DNA from: Magnolia sinica
Lineage: Eukaryota; Streptophyta; Magnoliopsida; Magnoliales; Magnoliaceae
NCBI RefSeq assembly: GCF_029962835.1
Contig: NC_080573.1
Location: forward strand, 36,139,001 to 36,203,000
Length of the DNA stretch: 64,000 nt
Reading direction: 5' to 3'
The position numbers and the translations under genes are program-made. Position 1 is the first letter of the stretch. Each line of letters starts with the position of its first letter. This document shows positions 46,705 to 58,371 of the stretch, piece by piece. Under the pieces are notes generated by a model. The model saw only the letters and a list, made by a program, of their open reading frames with translations. It was not told the origin of the DNA and did no database searches.

Positions 46705-48369
46705 TTAGGAATGACCTGTAGAGTTAGATTTTAAGAGCTCCTTGAGTAAATCAACTATCTTTTCAGCTAGTGGATTTCGTTTCTGATTAAAGTTGACATG
46801 GCTACTTCTAGGCTTTTGAAAAGTTTTTGAATTTTTAGAAAAATCTTGATAAGTACTTTTCCCTTTTGAGTTTGAGGACTCTCCTTTAACAAACATAGGA
46901 GGAGTATACTTTTGTTTAGGAGGTAAATTTTTATCATAGCCCAACCCGGATCGATCGCCACATTTTCTTGATCCGGATAAAAGTTTCTCCAACTTTGAAT
47001 CACCTTGGGCATATTTCCATGTGTCCTTTAAACTCAGAAGAGAAGATACTTCAGTTTTAAGTTTCTCAATTTCAGATTTTAAATCAACAATTAGTGAGTT
47101 TTTGAATTCCAAATCGCATTTTGATTTTTCAAAACAATCTGAAATTTGAGATTTTTCTAAGACAAGTGTTTCAAAACAATTTTTGAGTTTAGAAAACTTT
47201 TCTTTTTGAAGTTTAAGTTTGACAGCAATTTTACAACTTTCCTTATATAGGGCATTGTAAGCATCTTGAAGATCATCTTCATTTTCACATTCACTATTCA
47301 GATTTTCTTCACTTGTTGAGTCATTATCTAAAAATGTGAATTTGGCTAAAGTCATAAGAGCTTTAACCTCATTGCCCGACTCAGTTTCAGAATCTTCTGA
47401 TTTAGAAGAACCTTCAGAATCAGATGATTCATCCCATGTAGCCAACATACCCTTCTTCTTAGGTTTGTCCCTTTTAGGACATCTATTTGCTAAGTGCCCA
47501 TATTCTAGACAGTTGTAACATTGACTATCTTTCAAAGATTTTCGAGATTTGGGTCTAAACTTCTTTTTGTCATTTGATTTTTGAAAATTAACCCTTTTCT
47601 TGCTTTTGAAAATCTTGTAAAATTTTTTAGCTAAAAGAGCCATATCATCTTCTGAATCAGAATTTTCTTCTGAATTACATTTAGAAGATTTTAGTGTGAT
47701 AGATTTTCCTTTAGGAGCTTTAAAGTTTAACTCGTAGGTTTGTAGTGAACCAACTAGTTCTTCTACCCTCATATTATCCGTATCACGAAGTTCCTGGATC
47801 GCGGTTACTTTAGAATTGAACCGTTCAGGAAGTGAGCGTAATATTTTTGCACACACTTTACTTTCTGGGATTTTATCGCCAAGACCCCACATTGAGTTTA
47901 CAATGTCATTTAATCTAGTATAAAAGTCCATAAACATTTCATTTTTCTCCATATGAATTTCTTCAAATCTGGTTGTGAGGAGTTGGACTTTAGACTTTTT
48001 GACAATTATAGTACCCTCGTGTGTCATTTCTAATATATCCCAAGCTTGCTTTGCAGTATCATAGGAAATGATTCTTTTGAACTCATCCGGTGATAGTGCG
48101 CAAGTAATTACATTTAGTGCTTTAGCATTTGCACTACTCTCACTTTTCTGAAGTGTGGTCCATTGGTAATATGGTGTGACTTTCATTGATTTTGAACCGT
48201 CAACCCCAGTAACTTCCATGATAGGAGGATTCCATTCAGTCACTGTGGCTTGCCACACATTTTCATCCATTGATTTGAGGAAGATCCTCATTCTGGCTTT
48301 CCAATAGGCATAGTTGGAGCCATCAAAGGGTGGAGGCCTTGTGACTGAAAGGCTATCAAAATTTGACAT
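46705..48369 (-). CDS. E5 gag, open, 554 aa
   Basis: The start MSNFDSLSVT follows the primer site by about 55 bases. Domains: N-terminal FDGSNYAYWKARM block; UBN2-type capsid region (about 70-215); zinc knuckle CX2CX4HX4C (CYNCLEYGHLANRC, 284-297); acidic serine stretch (313-335); coiled-coil-like Lys/Glu region (about 365-445); basic tail. It would form the particle and bind element RNA. The stop TAA at 46705-46707 sits in the middle of sequence that is continuous with protease in E1 and E2. Gag and pol were therefore probably one frame, and this stop is either a mutation or a read-through site. Confidence 0.9.
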   Translation of the reverse strand: MSNFDSLSVTRPPPFDGSNYAYWKARMRIFLKSMDENVWQATVTEWNPPIMEVTGVDGSKSMKVTPYYQWTTLQKSESSANAKALNVITCALSPDEFKRIISYDTAKQAWDILEMTHEGTIIVKKSKVQLLTTRFEEIHMEKNEMFMDFYTRLNDIVNSMWGLGDKIPESKVCAKILRSLPERFNSKVTAIQELRDTDNMRVEELVGSLQTYELNFKAPKGKSITLKSSKCNSEENSDSEDDMALLAKKFYKIFKSKKRVNFQKSNDKKKFRPKSRKSLKDSQCYNCLEYGHLANRCPKRDKPKKKGMLATWDESSDSEGSSKSEDSETESGNEVKALMTLAKFTFLDNDSTSEENLNSECENEDDLQDAYNALYKESCKIAVKLKLQKEKFSKLKNCFETLVLEKSQISDCFEKSKCDLEFKNSLIVDLKSEIEKLKTEVSSLLSLKDTWKYAQGDSKLEKLLSGSRKCGDRSGLGYDKNLPPKQKYTPPMFVKGESSNSKGKSTYQDFSKNSKTFQKPRSSHVNFNQKRNPLAEKIVDLLKELLKSNSTGHS

Positions 48370-48424
48370 CTTAAATAGCTTAAATCGTTAGCTCAGGAAT
48401 TAAATCCAAAAAAGGAGCTATTAG

Positions 48425-48436
48425 GCTCTGATACCA
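48425..48436 (-). other. E5 primer binding site, tRNA-iMet type
   Basis: The + strand reads gctctgatacca, sense TGGTATCAGAGC, two bases from the LTR edge. Confidence 0.92.
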
Positions 48437-48438
48437 CT

Positions 48439-50389
48439 TGAAAAGGCCAAGCTATATGTCCTAGAGGGGGGGTGAATAGGACAATGCCAAATAAAAACTT
48501 ATAACAGCGGAATAATAAAGAATATGATAGCCAAAGTAAATCACAATGCAGTAAATTAAAATAACCTCAAAATTCAGATCTTGAGAGGTTGATACAAACG
48601 TTGTTCTAAGGACAACCTTACACCAAAAACAGAGTTTATGGTAGGACAACCTTATTTCTAGAAAGGTCTTTGTATCAAGTCTCAAATCGAAGAGGAATAT
48701 AAAAAGAAATACAAACTGAATTGAAATAACTTGTAATTAAAAATGTATTGTTCTAGGGACAGTCATACACCATAAAAATGGCAGGGCAACCTTGCTGGAA
48801 CAACTTTCAAATGAAATTAAAATATCAAGCTGATAAAGGAATAGTAGAAAATAAATTCTAAATTATTACAACATTCCCACAAAGCTTGAATTAAATGATT
48901 ACAGCATTCACCACCATACATACATCCCACACAAGAATAAAGAATTAGAAGAATAAAACAATCATCCACAACACAAGGGTTTATAGTGGTTCGCCTGTGT
49001 GTTCACCAACTGTTAAACAATAGCCACACAAAATGCTACTCCACTCTTAATATCCTCACAAAGGGGATATTAGCGTTCACTAAAAATAGGTTTTCCCAGG
49101 TTCATCCAAAACCCTTACAATTGTGTCTTTGTCCGTGGGCTTACACAATTAAAAAAAACCCCACTTCTGAGTTTTCCTGGCTTTCCTCAGATAACCAATA
49201 TAACAAGATTTTTCTGGCAAATCTTGAAAGAAACCAAAATAATAGAAAGGAATTTACAATATGTAAAATACCTGAATATCTCCTTCGTTGTAGCAGCCCG
49301 GTAGAACCAAATCAAAGTAGATGATTGAATGTCCAAGTTCAATGTCCAGTACTCGATTACAATGGTTCTAATTCTAATAGATTTTAAATTAAACCAAATA
49401 GGGCTTGCCTTAATTGATTTTGATTCCAAAGAAAGGGAATAATAATTCCTCTTTATCAAATCAGATTAGAATAGCAGAAACAAAATCAATTAAAATAAAG
49501 CTAAGGAAGGAAAATATTAAATAAGCACACTTAGCTTAGATGGAGCACAGAATTATCTCTCAGAAGTTTGACGAGGATTGGCTTGGATACTTTAATTAAT
49601 TCGATAATTTCTTCTCAGATTCGTGCACTATTTATAGGTGAGAAGATCGGGTCTTCGACTGGTCTAGAGTGCTCTTCGACTAGTCGAAGCCATAACAGAT
49701 ATTTAAAAAATTCGGCGGGATATACTTTGACCGTTCTACGACTGGTCGTAGCCCTCCTACGACTGGTCGTAGGTCCTGTAAACCTTCGCTGGACTTCGAG
49801 TCGAAGGTTGTACGACTGGTCGAAGATCAGTCGACACTGTTCCTACGACTGGTCGAACAGATTCCTGGACTAGTCGAAGGCTAACAGATTTTATCCGGAA
49901 TATGTAACAAACTTACAACTGGTCGAGGAATATCTTAGACTGGTCGAAGCAAGTCTAGGACTAGTCGAAGAAGGCCTAGGACTAGTCAAAGAACAGACCA
50001 ATCACATGTAAAATAAACATTCGGTTTATGTATCCGAAATGACCTACTTCTAAGGTCAACCTATGGTCAATCAAACCTCAAACATGAAGTATGGACATTG
50101 AAACATTCGGAACTTGAGACCTTGAAGTATAATCCTTGTAATCTTGATGTAGATCAAACCTTGATGTAGCTCAATCTTGAAAGTGTACTAACTGCTTTGA
50201 ACTCTTCTTGAAGTCTTGCAGCTTGAGTCTTGTCTTGTGAGCTTTGCTTGTTGTGAGCTTAGCTTGGTCATGGAGCCATGAATGTTGATCCTTGAGAGAG
50301 CTTCACTTAAGCAGGTTATATATAACATAACAGTGATTTTGGCACCACAAATTTGACAACAAACAGGGATATAAACTATAACACTTACA
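48439..50389 (-). repeat. E5 5' LTR
   Basis: 1951 bp, nearly identical to 41928-43921. Its TATA box is at 49628-49637 and its palindrome array at 49655-49990, with fewer units. The gttat target copy follows it. Confidence 0.95.
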
Positions 50390-50394
50390 GTTAT

Positions 50395-50640
50395 CAATCA
50401 CCCAAGAATCCAAAATAAAAACTGCCTAAGCTTAGTAGTATTTCAACATCCAACCCAAAACAACCAAACCAAAAATTCTGGACCAACCATGAGCACATCA
50501 AAATAGAGTATTTTCCTCTTTCAGAGGATGAATAACCCTAAAATGTTTCAATCCGTTGTAAGACAGCATGCAGTCTCCAAAAAGAGATCAGCAGCAATGT
50601 CCAGATATGGCCTTAGCTATACCAATCCTTCCTTTAACAC
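50395..50640 (-). other. E3 non-coding between aORF and E5 insertion
   Basis: This is AT-rich sequence continuous with 41611-41922 once E5 is removed. I see no gene or named element in it. Confidence 0.5.
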
Positions 50641-51741
50641 TTAAGGTGCTCGAGTTTCGCCATCGATGAGTAAATTAACTACTTGCTGGGTGGTATGCTG
50701 GAGGGCTTCAATTTTGTCCTCAATTACTATTAGACATCTTTTGCAGTTGTAAAGATGCTTATCAATGCCAGCCAGACCATTCAGTAGATGACGATCAAGT
50801 TGGTGGTCCCTGCGATTTGTGATTGACTCAGGACTGTGCAACGGCGTATGATTTGATCCCCATGGTGTGGGTAGATATGAGAGTTGATCATTTTTTATGT
50901 CAGCCGTCTATGCAGGAGGACTACTTGGTTGAAGGGATGAAGTTAGGCATCGATGTTGTGCCTGCTAGACTGCCTCTTGATTGAACCCTACTTCCAGATG
51001 AACAACTTCGAACGTGGCTAGTAGGCCCACATAATGAGCAAGCTTACATATGAGCGAGGGAAATGGTAATGTTTCTTGATGGTCTCCTCTGATTATACGA
51101 GTAAGCTACCTTAGGATAAGGGTTAGAAGACACACTTGGACCTCTTGATAAACATCATTTAGGACATTGAGCACAAAGGGAGAAAGATAACTTTCCTTTT
51201 CATCACATGGATACACATTAGTCCCAAAGATGCTGTGAAGAATTTTAAAGGAGGGTCCAAGGTGGTTGACATGAAGAGTGTTTACATCATTCCCAGGAAC
51301 TGTGGTGCCATGACACAGTGCTCGTGTTATCTCCCCCCATACACCTAAACCATTTAGATTACGTTCCATCACTCGGATTCGAGTTACTTCTAGGTTTAGG
51401 AGACGACCAAGTATGATTGGAGTAATGATTTTCGTGTGATGCAAGAGCTCCAATCGAATACATGGGGGATTATCATGAACAATATGGCAGCTATTGAAAA
51501 ACTAATGAATCAAATCAAGTTGATAGGGTCCACCAAGATTGAGTATATTTTGCCACCCTATAACTTCTAATAGGAGATCCACGCCAAATGGTTCAATGGC
51601 ACTGTTAAGAACAATGTGCTCGGCTATTGTAACTTGTTCCCAAGCCAACTGATTGGGATGAGACTAACTTATTTCTGGTTGCTTATTCTTTGATTTGGAT
51701 GATTTGGGATGAGTAAGATCCTTACCTTTGCCTTTCACCAT
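50641..51741 (-). pseudogene. E3 accessory ORF (aORF), diverged and broken
   Basis: The start MVKGKGKDLTHPKSS (ATG at 51741) gives the same basic N-terminus as in the other copies. The conserved core is recognisable: PFGVDLLLEVIGWQNILNLGG parallels PFDLLPLLQSVGWANILHWGG of E1. Then come 'HHTKIITPIILGRLL', LHSIFGTNVYPCDEKESYLS (parallel to the HRIFVSNLYPRSGNKSDL region) and a C-terminal helix near 50660-50840. Stops interrupt it, for instance near 51504 and 51106. It shows that the accessory gene is older than the split of the two Sirevirus families. Confidence 0.7.
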
Positions 51742-51847
51742 GGTTCTTCTTAGAGGGGAGCCCAGGAAGACAGGTATAGATAGGGAGAAACAACCAGAGA
51801 AGAGAAGGAACAAGGTGATAAACAAATTTGATGCTTGTTTCTCTTTT

Positions 51848-52045
51848 ATAACAGAGTGTCAATGATATTGATAGCCCATTGATGTCATCGAAAGCAAGCT
51901 CATAAAGATGTTAAAGACTGTGTCGATGACCATTGGAAAGGATCAACAATTAATAACCAGTAGATATCGAGACAGTCTAAATTTATAACTATTGGAAGGG
52001 ACCGACGGTTACTACATTGCATTCCCAATAGCTATCGATGAGATT
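51848..52045 (-). promoter_or_regulatory. E3-type palindrome words upstream of its aORF
   Basis: 'atgatattgatagcc', 'gatgtcatcgaaag', 'gtcgatgacc', 'agatatcgagac' and 'agctatcgatgag' lie 0.1-0.3 kb upstream of the aORF start. They are degraded versions of the LTR array word of this family, at the same relative place as the CGACTGGTCG cluster of the other family. Confidence 0.45.
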
Positions 52046-52223
52046 GAGACTTGTCTAATTTCATTAAGTATGAAAGAAAATTTGAAAAATATCTCTCTTA
52101 ATATGTAGAATATGGTTGAGACATAAAGATATACCAATATAGTACATGTTTAACCATACAAAAATAAGAAGGCCATAGTCCTCAGGTATACCAATTCATC
52201 TCATGTTTGACTTTAACTTGTCA

Positions 52224-55200
52224 TCAAATTGCACATACTCCAATTGATTTTTGAAGGTTGTTAAACCGATTTGCATCTAGCAGTTTAGTTAGTATGTCAG
52301 CAAGTTGATTTTCTATAAACACATAGTCTAACACTATGATCTTTTCCTCAACAAGCTCTCGAATAAAATGATGTCTAATGTCAAAATGCTTAGTCTAAGA
52401 ATGATGAACGAGATTTTTTGAAATATTGATAGCACTAGTGTTGTCACAGAAGAGAGTCATAGTTAACTGCTCAATCCCATAATCTAGTAGCATCTATTTC
52501 ATCCAAAGGAGTTGAGCACAGCAATTGCCTGCAGCAATGTATTCAGCTTCGTCAGTGGATAGAGATATCGAATTTTATTTCTTACTCTACCAAGACACTA
52601 AACAATTTCCAATATAAAAACATCCATCACTAGTTGACTTGCAATCATCTAAATTTCCAGCCCAGTCGGTGTCAGAGTATCTAGCAATGATGTTAGATGT
52701 TTAGAATGGATACCATAGACCAAAGATGGTTGTTCCAGCCACATACTTGATGATTCTTTTAACTGTTGTAAGGTGAGATTCCTTAGGATTAGCATGATAT
52801 CCCACACATGCTCCTACGTTAAATGATATATCTGGATGACATGTAGTTAGATATAATAGGCTTCCTATCATGCTTCGATATAGGTGTTGATCTACACTTT
52901 TCCCATTTATATCTTTAGAGAGTTTGAGTGTGGTGCTCATGGGAGTATGATAGGTACGACCAGATTCAATTCCAAATCTTTTAACTAGTTCCTTTGCATA
53001 TTTGGTCTGACATATAAAGATCCCATTGTGCAATTGTTTCACTTGTAGGCCTAAGAAGAAGTTTAACTCACCAACCAAGCTCATTTGAAATTCAGACTTC
53101 ATGAGATCAGCGAAGTCATGAGTAGTATCTTCACATGTGGAGCCAAAGACTATATCATCCACATAGATCTAAGTAATGAGCAATGAATTCTCTGTCTTTT
53201 GAGTGAATAATGTTTTATCTACACTACCCCTATAGAATTTTTGGTCAGAAGAAATTGCGTCAGACTTTCATACCAAGCATGTGGTGCTTGTTTGAGACCA
53301 TAAAGTTCTTTGCTTAAGTGATAAACATGTTGAGGATACTTGGGGTCTGAAAATCCCTTAGGCTGTTCCACATAGACTTCTTCTTCAAGTACTCTATTGA
53401 GAAATGCACTTTTGACATCCATTTGGAATAGATAAAATTTCAAAGCACATGCAATTGACATGAGAATCCTGATTAACATAAGACGAGCTATAGGAGCAAA
53501 TGTTTCATCATTGTCAATGCCTTGTATCTGTGAATATCCTTACGCCACCAATCTTACTTTATTCCTAATCACATTGCCAGATTCATCAGATTTATTCCTG
53601 AAGATCCATTTGGTTCCAATGATATTTGTATTAGATGGCCTAGGAATCAGTTGTCATACCTCATTTCTTTGAAATTATTGAAGTTCTTCTTACATAACAT
53701 TTATCCAATATTTATCTTGAAGAGCTTCCACAATATTTTTGGGCTCAATCTTTGAGGTAAAGCAGAAATGACTATAGATATTTTCTATTTGACATTGAGT
53801 TCTTACACCATCATTAGGATCTCCAATAATTTGATTTAGGGGGTGATCTTTAATGATGGGTATGTTAGATGACGATTGAGGTTCATTAGATGTGGTAGTT
53901 ATGTTATTTGATTGACCTAGAATGCATGAATCCACATCATCTTCCAATTCATTCAAGGAACTCTCTTCTTCATGAGGTTGGTCATCAACCACCACATTAA
54001 CTGATTCTTGAATGGCGAGGGTTTTTAGATTGTATACTCTATAGGCATGACTATTCAAGGCGTAACCTAAAAGGATGCCCTCATCACTTTTAGATTCAAA
54101 CTTACCTAGGTGTTCTCTATCTTTCAAGATATAACATTTACTGCCAAAGATACAGAAGTGTTTCATGCTAGGTTATTTTCCATACCATATCTCATATGGT
54201 GTTTTGTTTAAGCCTGCTCTTAAATGTACTTTATTTATTATATAACAGGCGGTATTGACTGCTTCAGTCCAGAAGCTTTTAGCCATATCCTTTCCATTCA
54301 GCATAACCAAACCCATTTCCTGCAACACTCGATTCATTCTTTCAACAACTCCATTTTGCTGTAGAGTTTTCGGGGCTGAAAATTCATGGTGAATTCCTTT
54401 CTCATCACAATATCTTTGAAATTGCTCATTTTCAAATTCACTGCCATGATAACTCCTGATACGATTTATGCAGTATCCTTTCTCATTTTGGAGTTGCTTT
54501 GCCATGACTATAAATTCATCAAAAGCATCAAATTTTTCTCGAAGAAAAGTGACCAAGGTAAATCTGTAGTAATCATCCACTACCACTAAGGAGTATCTTT
54601 TCTTGCCATGACTTTCAACATCGGTGGGACCCACTAGATCCATATGTAGCAGGTCCAAAGGTTTTGATGTTGTTATGGTGGTTGTCTTTTTGTGTCGAAC
54701 TTTTATCTGTTTACCCTTTAGACAATCACCACATACAATCTTTTCTTCCTTTTTAATCTTGGGAAGACCCCTTACTAAGCTTTCTAAACTTAACTTGGCT
54801 AAGTTTCGATAATGCACGTAACCCAGCCTTTGGTGTCATAGTTTGGACTCACTTTTCACAGCCATATTACATTTTGTGGATAATACATTCTCATTGCTAC
54901 TTTTAATTACATAGCAGTTGTCACTGGTGCGTAAACCTTTCATGATAGATTTTTTAGTTTAATCTAGGATTCTACACACATTTTTTGAGAAGGTGACTAA
55001 GTGTTCTTTGTCGCAGATTTGTGAGATACTAAGGAGATTATGTTTTAAACCTTCTACACATAGAACATTTTTAATCTTGGGGAGTCCCGATCCAACTATT
55101 GTTCCTTGCCCAATTATTTTGGTGGAGCTCCCATATCCAAACGTGACTGATCCACCATCAAAGTCTGAATACTCACAAAAATGGGTTTCATCACTGGTCG

Positions 55201-55376
55201 TGTGTCTGGAGCACCCACTATCAAGGTACCATTTTAAACTATTACCAACTTTCAAAGTAGTGTGGATTACTAGGCAATTGTTCTGACTGCTCGCATCCTC
55301 TAGACTTACGCCATATGCCATGATTCTAACTTCAGTCAAGATCACTCTCTAGGTGGTGAAGCCCTTAAGAGAGACC
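52224..55376 (-). pseudogene. E3 pol: protease, integrase, RT, RNase H
   Basis: The protease has KWYLDSGCSRH (about 55225), then LKHNLLSISQICD. Integrase (54817-54173) keeps HMDLVGP and the Glu block NGVVERMNR, but the second catalytic Asp is Tyr (RSYHGSEFEN). The C-part lies at 54166-53690. RT (53479-52701) has MDVKSAFLNRVL, LKQAPHAWYESL and a worn 'MDDIVFGST' site with both Asp residues, across a break near 53170-53220. RNase H ends with NQLADILTKLLD at about 52320. A few stops and one frameshift interrupt it. No gag precedes it. Confidence 0.87.
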
Positions 55377-55378
55377 CT

Positions 55379-55390
55379 CTCTTATACCAA
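55379..55390 (-). other. E3 primer binding site, diverged
   Basis: The sense strand reads TTGGTATAAGAG at the LTR edge, a mutated form of TGGTATCAGAG. Confidence 0.7.
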
Positions 55391-57889
55391 TAGAAATTGC
55401 GATAATGACCGCTCTAATAGATGTAGGAATAGGTCAAAGTGTCCTAGAAGGAGGGGCGGGGGGGATGGTTGAATAGGACTTTATAAAATTTTATGACAGT
55501 TTAAAATCCTATCATCATTTTCTTGATCTAATATAACAATTTATCAAGATATCTTTAACTTAACTCCAATGGCTTCCAAGACAAATAGAGGATCTAATCA
55601 AAAGACTATTCAATATCTAAGTAATATAAAAATTTAGTCTATGATTGATTGAATGAGTGACTGTGTGTGGAATGTGATACTTATCAATTCTCAATAGTCA
55701 TGTCATCATGCATCATGTGAACATTCAAAGTAAATATAGAGAAGTAAAGTGCAAATAACAATCCCAAACACAGTCATGTATAGTGGTTCGGCCACTTGCC
55801 TACTTCACTCTCGGTGGACGCACTCAACCCTTGAGTGTACTGGATTTCACTAACAGAGGTTTCAAATCAAGTTTACCATAATCCAGTACATCCTATACAA
55901 GGCTGACTCTAGGACCTACACAATGTACCTAACATATCTCCATGAGACACAAGTTTATGCCCCACACAGGAGCAAGGGTCAACACATAGCACCCAGGTTT
56001 TAGGCCTCACAGGCCAAGGATCCACACAAGGAACCTAGAGTTTATGCCTTACACAAGAGCAAAGGTCAACACACAACACCTTTGTTTTAGGCCACAAAGG
56101 CTAAGGATCCACATAAGGAACCTAGAGTTTATGCCCTACATAAGAACACAGGTCAACACATAGCACCTAGATTTTAGGACACATAGGCAAAGGATCCACA
56201 CAAGGAACCTATAGTTTATGCTCCCCAGGAGCAAGGGTCAACATAGAGCACCCACACATATTCTCCTCTTGGAGGCCTCCTATGAGGACTTGAAAGGGGG
56301 GAGAATCACCTGTGACCCAATCCTACACAAAGGAATGATCAACAGGGTCTTTGGACTCTAATGACTTCCAGATAAGTAGATGAGCCCCATTAAGCACGTT
56401 GATGAAGATCTCCTCCTTTGATGACGAAAATTCTTCAGCTCCCTTGATCCGTATACTGATGATGCTCTATTGTATGGCAACAGATTGGGTCAAGGTTATG
56501 TTGGAATCATACTCTATTAAATGTTTTTCTATTTTAGAGATAGTGATTCTAAGCATCTAAGCATTCAAGGTATCCCAGATCAATGATTTTCCATTAAGGT
56601 GGTAGTTAGATGATCCTTGAATGTGGAAGTTCATTTCCCAATCCACTCTTTTGAATATCAATGATGAGGGTGGGTTGGAGGATGAAATCCCATGAGCGAA
56701 AAGGGATTAGGGTGGGAGATCTGAATTAAACACTCAAAAGCTCTATCTATTTTCTTTACCAACAACCTAAGGCAAGCTCTCATTAAATAGGAAAAAAGTT
56801 CCAACAGAAATAAAACAGTCATATTTTTTGACAGAGTTCGATATCACCGAGCGTATACTCTCGATAACTTCAAATGGCTGCTCGATAACACAAACTCAAT
56901 CTGTCAAACACTTTTGAACCTTTTTGCCAATTGGTCGAAGATATCGAACATGCTTTGATGTCATCGGATTTCGAACTCCAATTTCATCGACTCATGGTTT
57001 GATTTCTCAACATTTAAAAACATGAGAGAAGACTTGCCTTAGGAACTAAACAAGCATCGGTATGATCGAGCATTCCTCATTATCATCTGGTTTTGGATAT
57101 CGATGATATCGATACCAATTTCGATTCATTAATCTTCTCAAGGAATTTTCCTATGAACTCTCTGGACAGTTTTATGTCACAATTCGATGACATCACCCTA
57201 GTCTCGATATGATTGATCTTTGAATGTCGATATCCTCGAGTGATTCTCGATACCTTAGTCATATAAAAGAATTTACCCAAAGGCTTGCTGGACAGATTTA
57301 TGACCCATTTCGATATCATCGAAGGGTCACCAATATCATTAAGATTTGAAATTTAAAGATATCGAGGCTCTCTTTGAGACATCGAAAATCACATGATGTT
57401 ACTTAATTGCTTACTGGGCACAAATTGACTAGATGTCAATTTTATTAAGCCGTTTCGATGAACTCGAGAATCGAAAGTCGATGATATCGATCATGTCATC
57501 GATTCATCGAGAATTTAGTCTAAGATTCATTTTAGTGGCTGGACATCTGAAGTCTTCATTTTGATAACATCGAGTGAGTTTCTAGGGCATCAATAAAAGA
57601 GTTTGATTTCATCGTAGCACTGTTGATAAATCAACAAAGGCTGAAAACTTAGAGATTTTCCTAATTTTGGCAAAATAGTTTTCACACCTCAACCCATATG
57701 TTGTTCTAACCATTTTTAAGGATTTTTTTATACCTGGTGTTTTGGGTCATGGGATGTGAGGCTAAGTTTACCTTTGTAGAGATCTGAAGCCACATCCGAT
57801 TGAGGCAGACACTTGAATAATCTTCCTATGGGGCTCACTTGTCTTGCTGACTCAACTCTCACGCTAATTGACAAACCATGGCACTTTCA
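55391..57889 (-). repeat. E3 5' LTR
   Basis: 2499 bp. The outer sense end mutated from CA to TA (tagaaattg at 55391). The other end reads gcactttca beside the ttgga target copy. It has a G-rich run at 55450, blocks of about 80 bp at 55960-56230, a TATA-like attaaatag at 56782-56790 and a tcgatatcatcga/gatatcgat array at 56835-57600. Confidence 0.9.
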
Positions 57890-57894
57890 TTGGA

Positions 57895-58371
57895 ATGTAT
57901 CCCTTTAGACTTGTTTATGAGAAGGCTTGCCATTTACCTGTGGAGTTGGAACATAGGGCCTACTAGGCGATTAAAAATCTGAACTTCAATTTAGACAACA
58001 CTGGCTCACTACACAAACTCCAATTGAATGAACTTAAGGAAATTCAGAATGATGTATATGAGAATTCGATAATTTACAAGGACATAATGAAGGTGTTTCA
58101 TGACTAACACATTCTCAGAAAATCATTCACACCAGGTCAAAAGGTCCTTTTGTACAATTCTCAGTTACATCTCTTTTCGGGAAAGCTCCTATCTCATTGG
58201 ACCGACCCTTTCACTGTTACTAATGTCTATCCTCATGGGGCTGTCGAGATTCAAAATCCAAACAATGACAATGATTTCAAAGTGAATGGACAACGTTTAA
58301 ATCCATTTGTTGAAAATTTTGATTTAGAGGACATGTTTATGCCTCTGATTGATCCTGTTTACCAAAATTGA
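57895..58371 (+). pseudogene. Athila integrase, C-terminal part
   Basis: The frame resumes exactly after the ttgga copy. It reads FRLVYEKACHLPVELEHRAY, then 'LNELKEIQNDVYENS', VLLYNSQLHLFSGKL, WTDPFTVTNVYPHGAVEIQN and FKVNGQRLNPF. This is the Athila integrase end that binds DNA. Stops are near 57968 and 58103. The end is the TGA after DPVYQN near 58371. Confidence 0.88.

Larger units (their letters stand above)
41928..50389 (-). mobile_element. E5: young, RT-less Sirevirus-type element
   Basis: It is flanked by gttat (41923-41927 and 50390-50394). On the reverse strand its order is 5' LTR, primer site, open gag, protease plus the start of integrase, then an abrupt junction at about 45820 to the region upstream of the accessory ORF, then an open aORF, polypurine tracts and 3' LTR. 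RT, RNase H and the integrase core end are missing. By eye its two LTRs differ by about 30 substitutions over 1.95 kb plus one array-length change, so it is the youngest complete element here. It would need enzymes from a relative to move. Confidence 0.93.
34513..57889 (-). mobile_element. E3: second-family Sirevirus-type copia element, gag-less, host of two insertions
   Basis: The duplication ttgga (34508-34512 and 57890-57894) flanks it, inside a codon-conserved stretch of the Athila integrase. It has long LTRs of about 2.5 kb. The reverse-strand interior runs primer site (55379-55390), protease through RNase H (55345-52224), accessory ORF (51741-50641) and polypurine region (41610-41349). 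It has no gag: the protease starts less than 0.2 kb after the primer site. Its left LTR carries a solo LTR and its interior carries E5. Without those two it would be about 10.6 kb. Confidence 0.9.
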
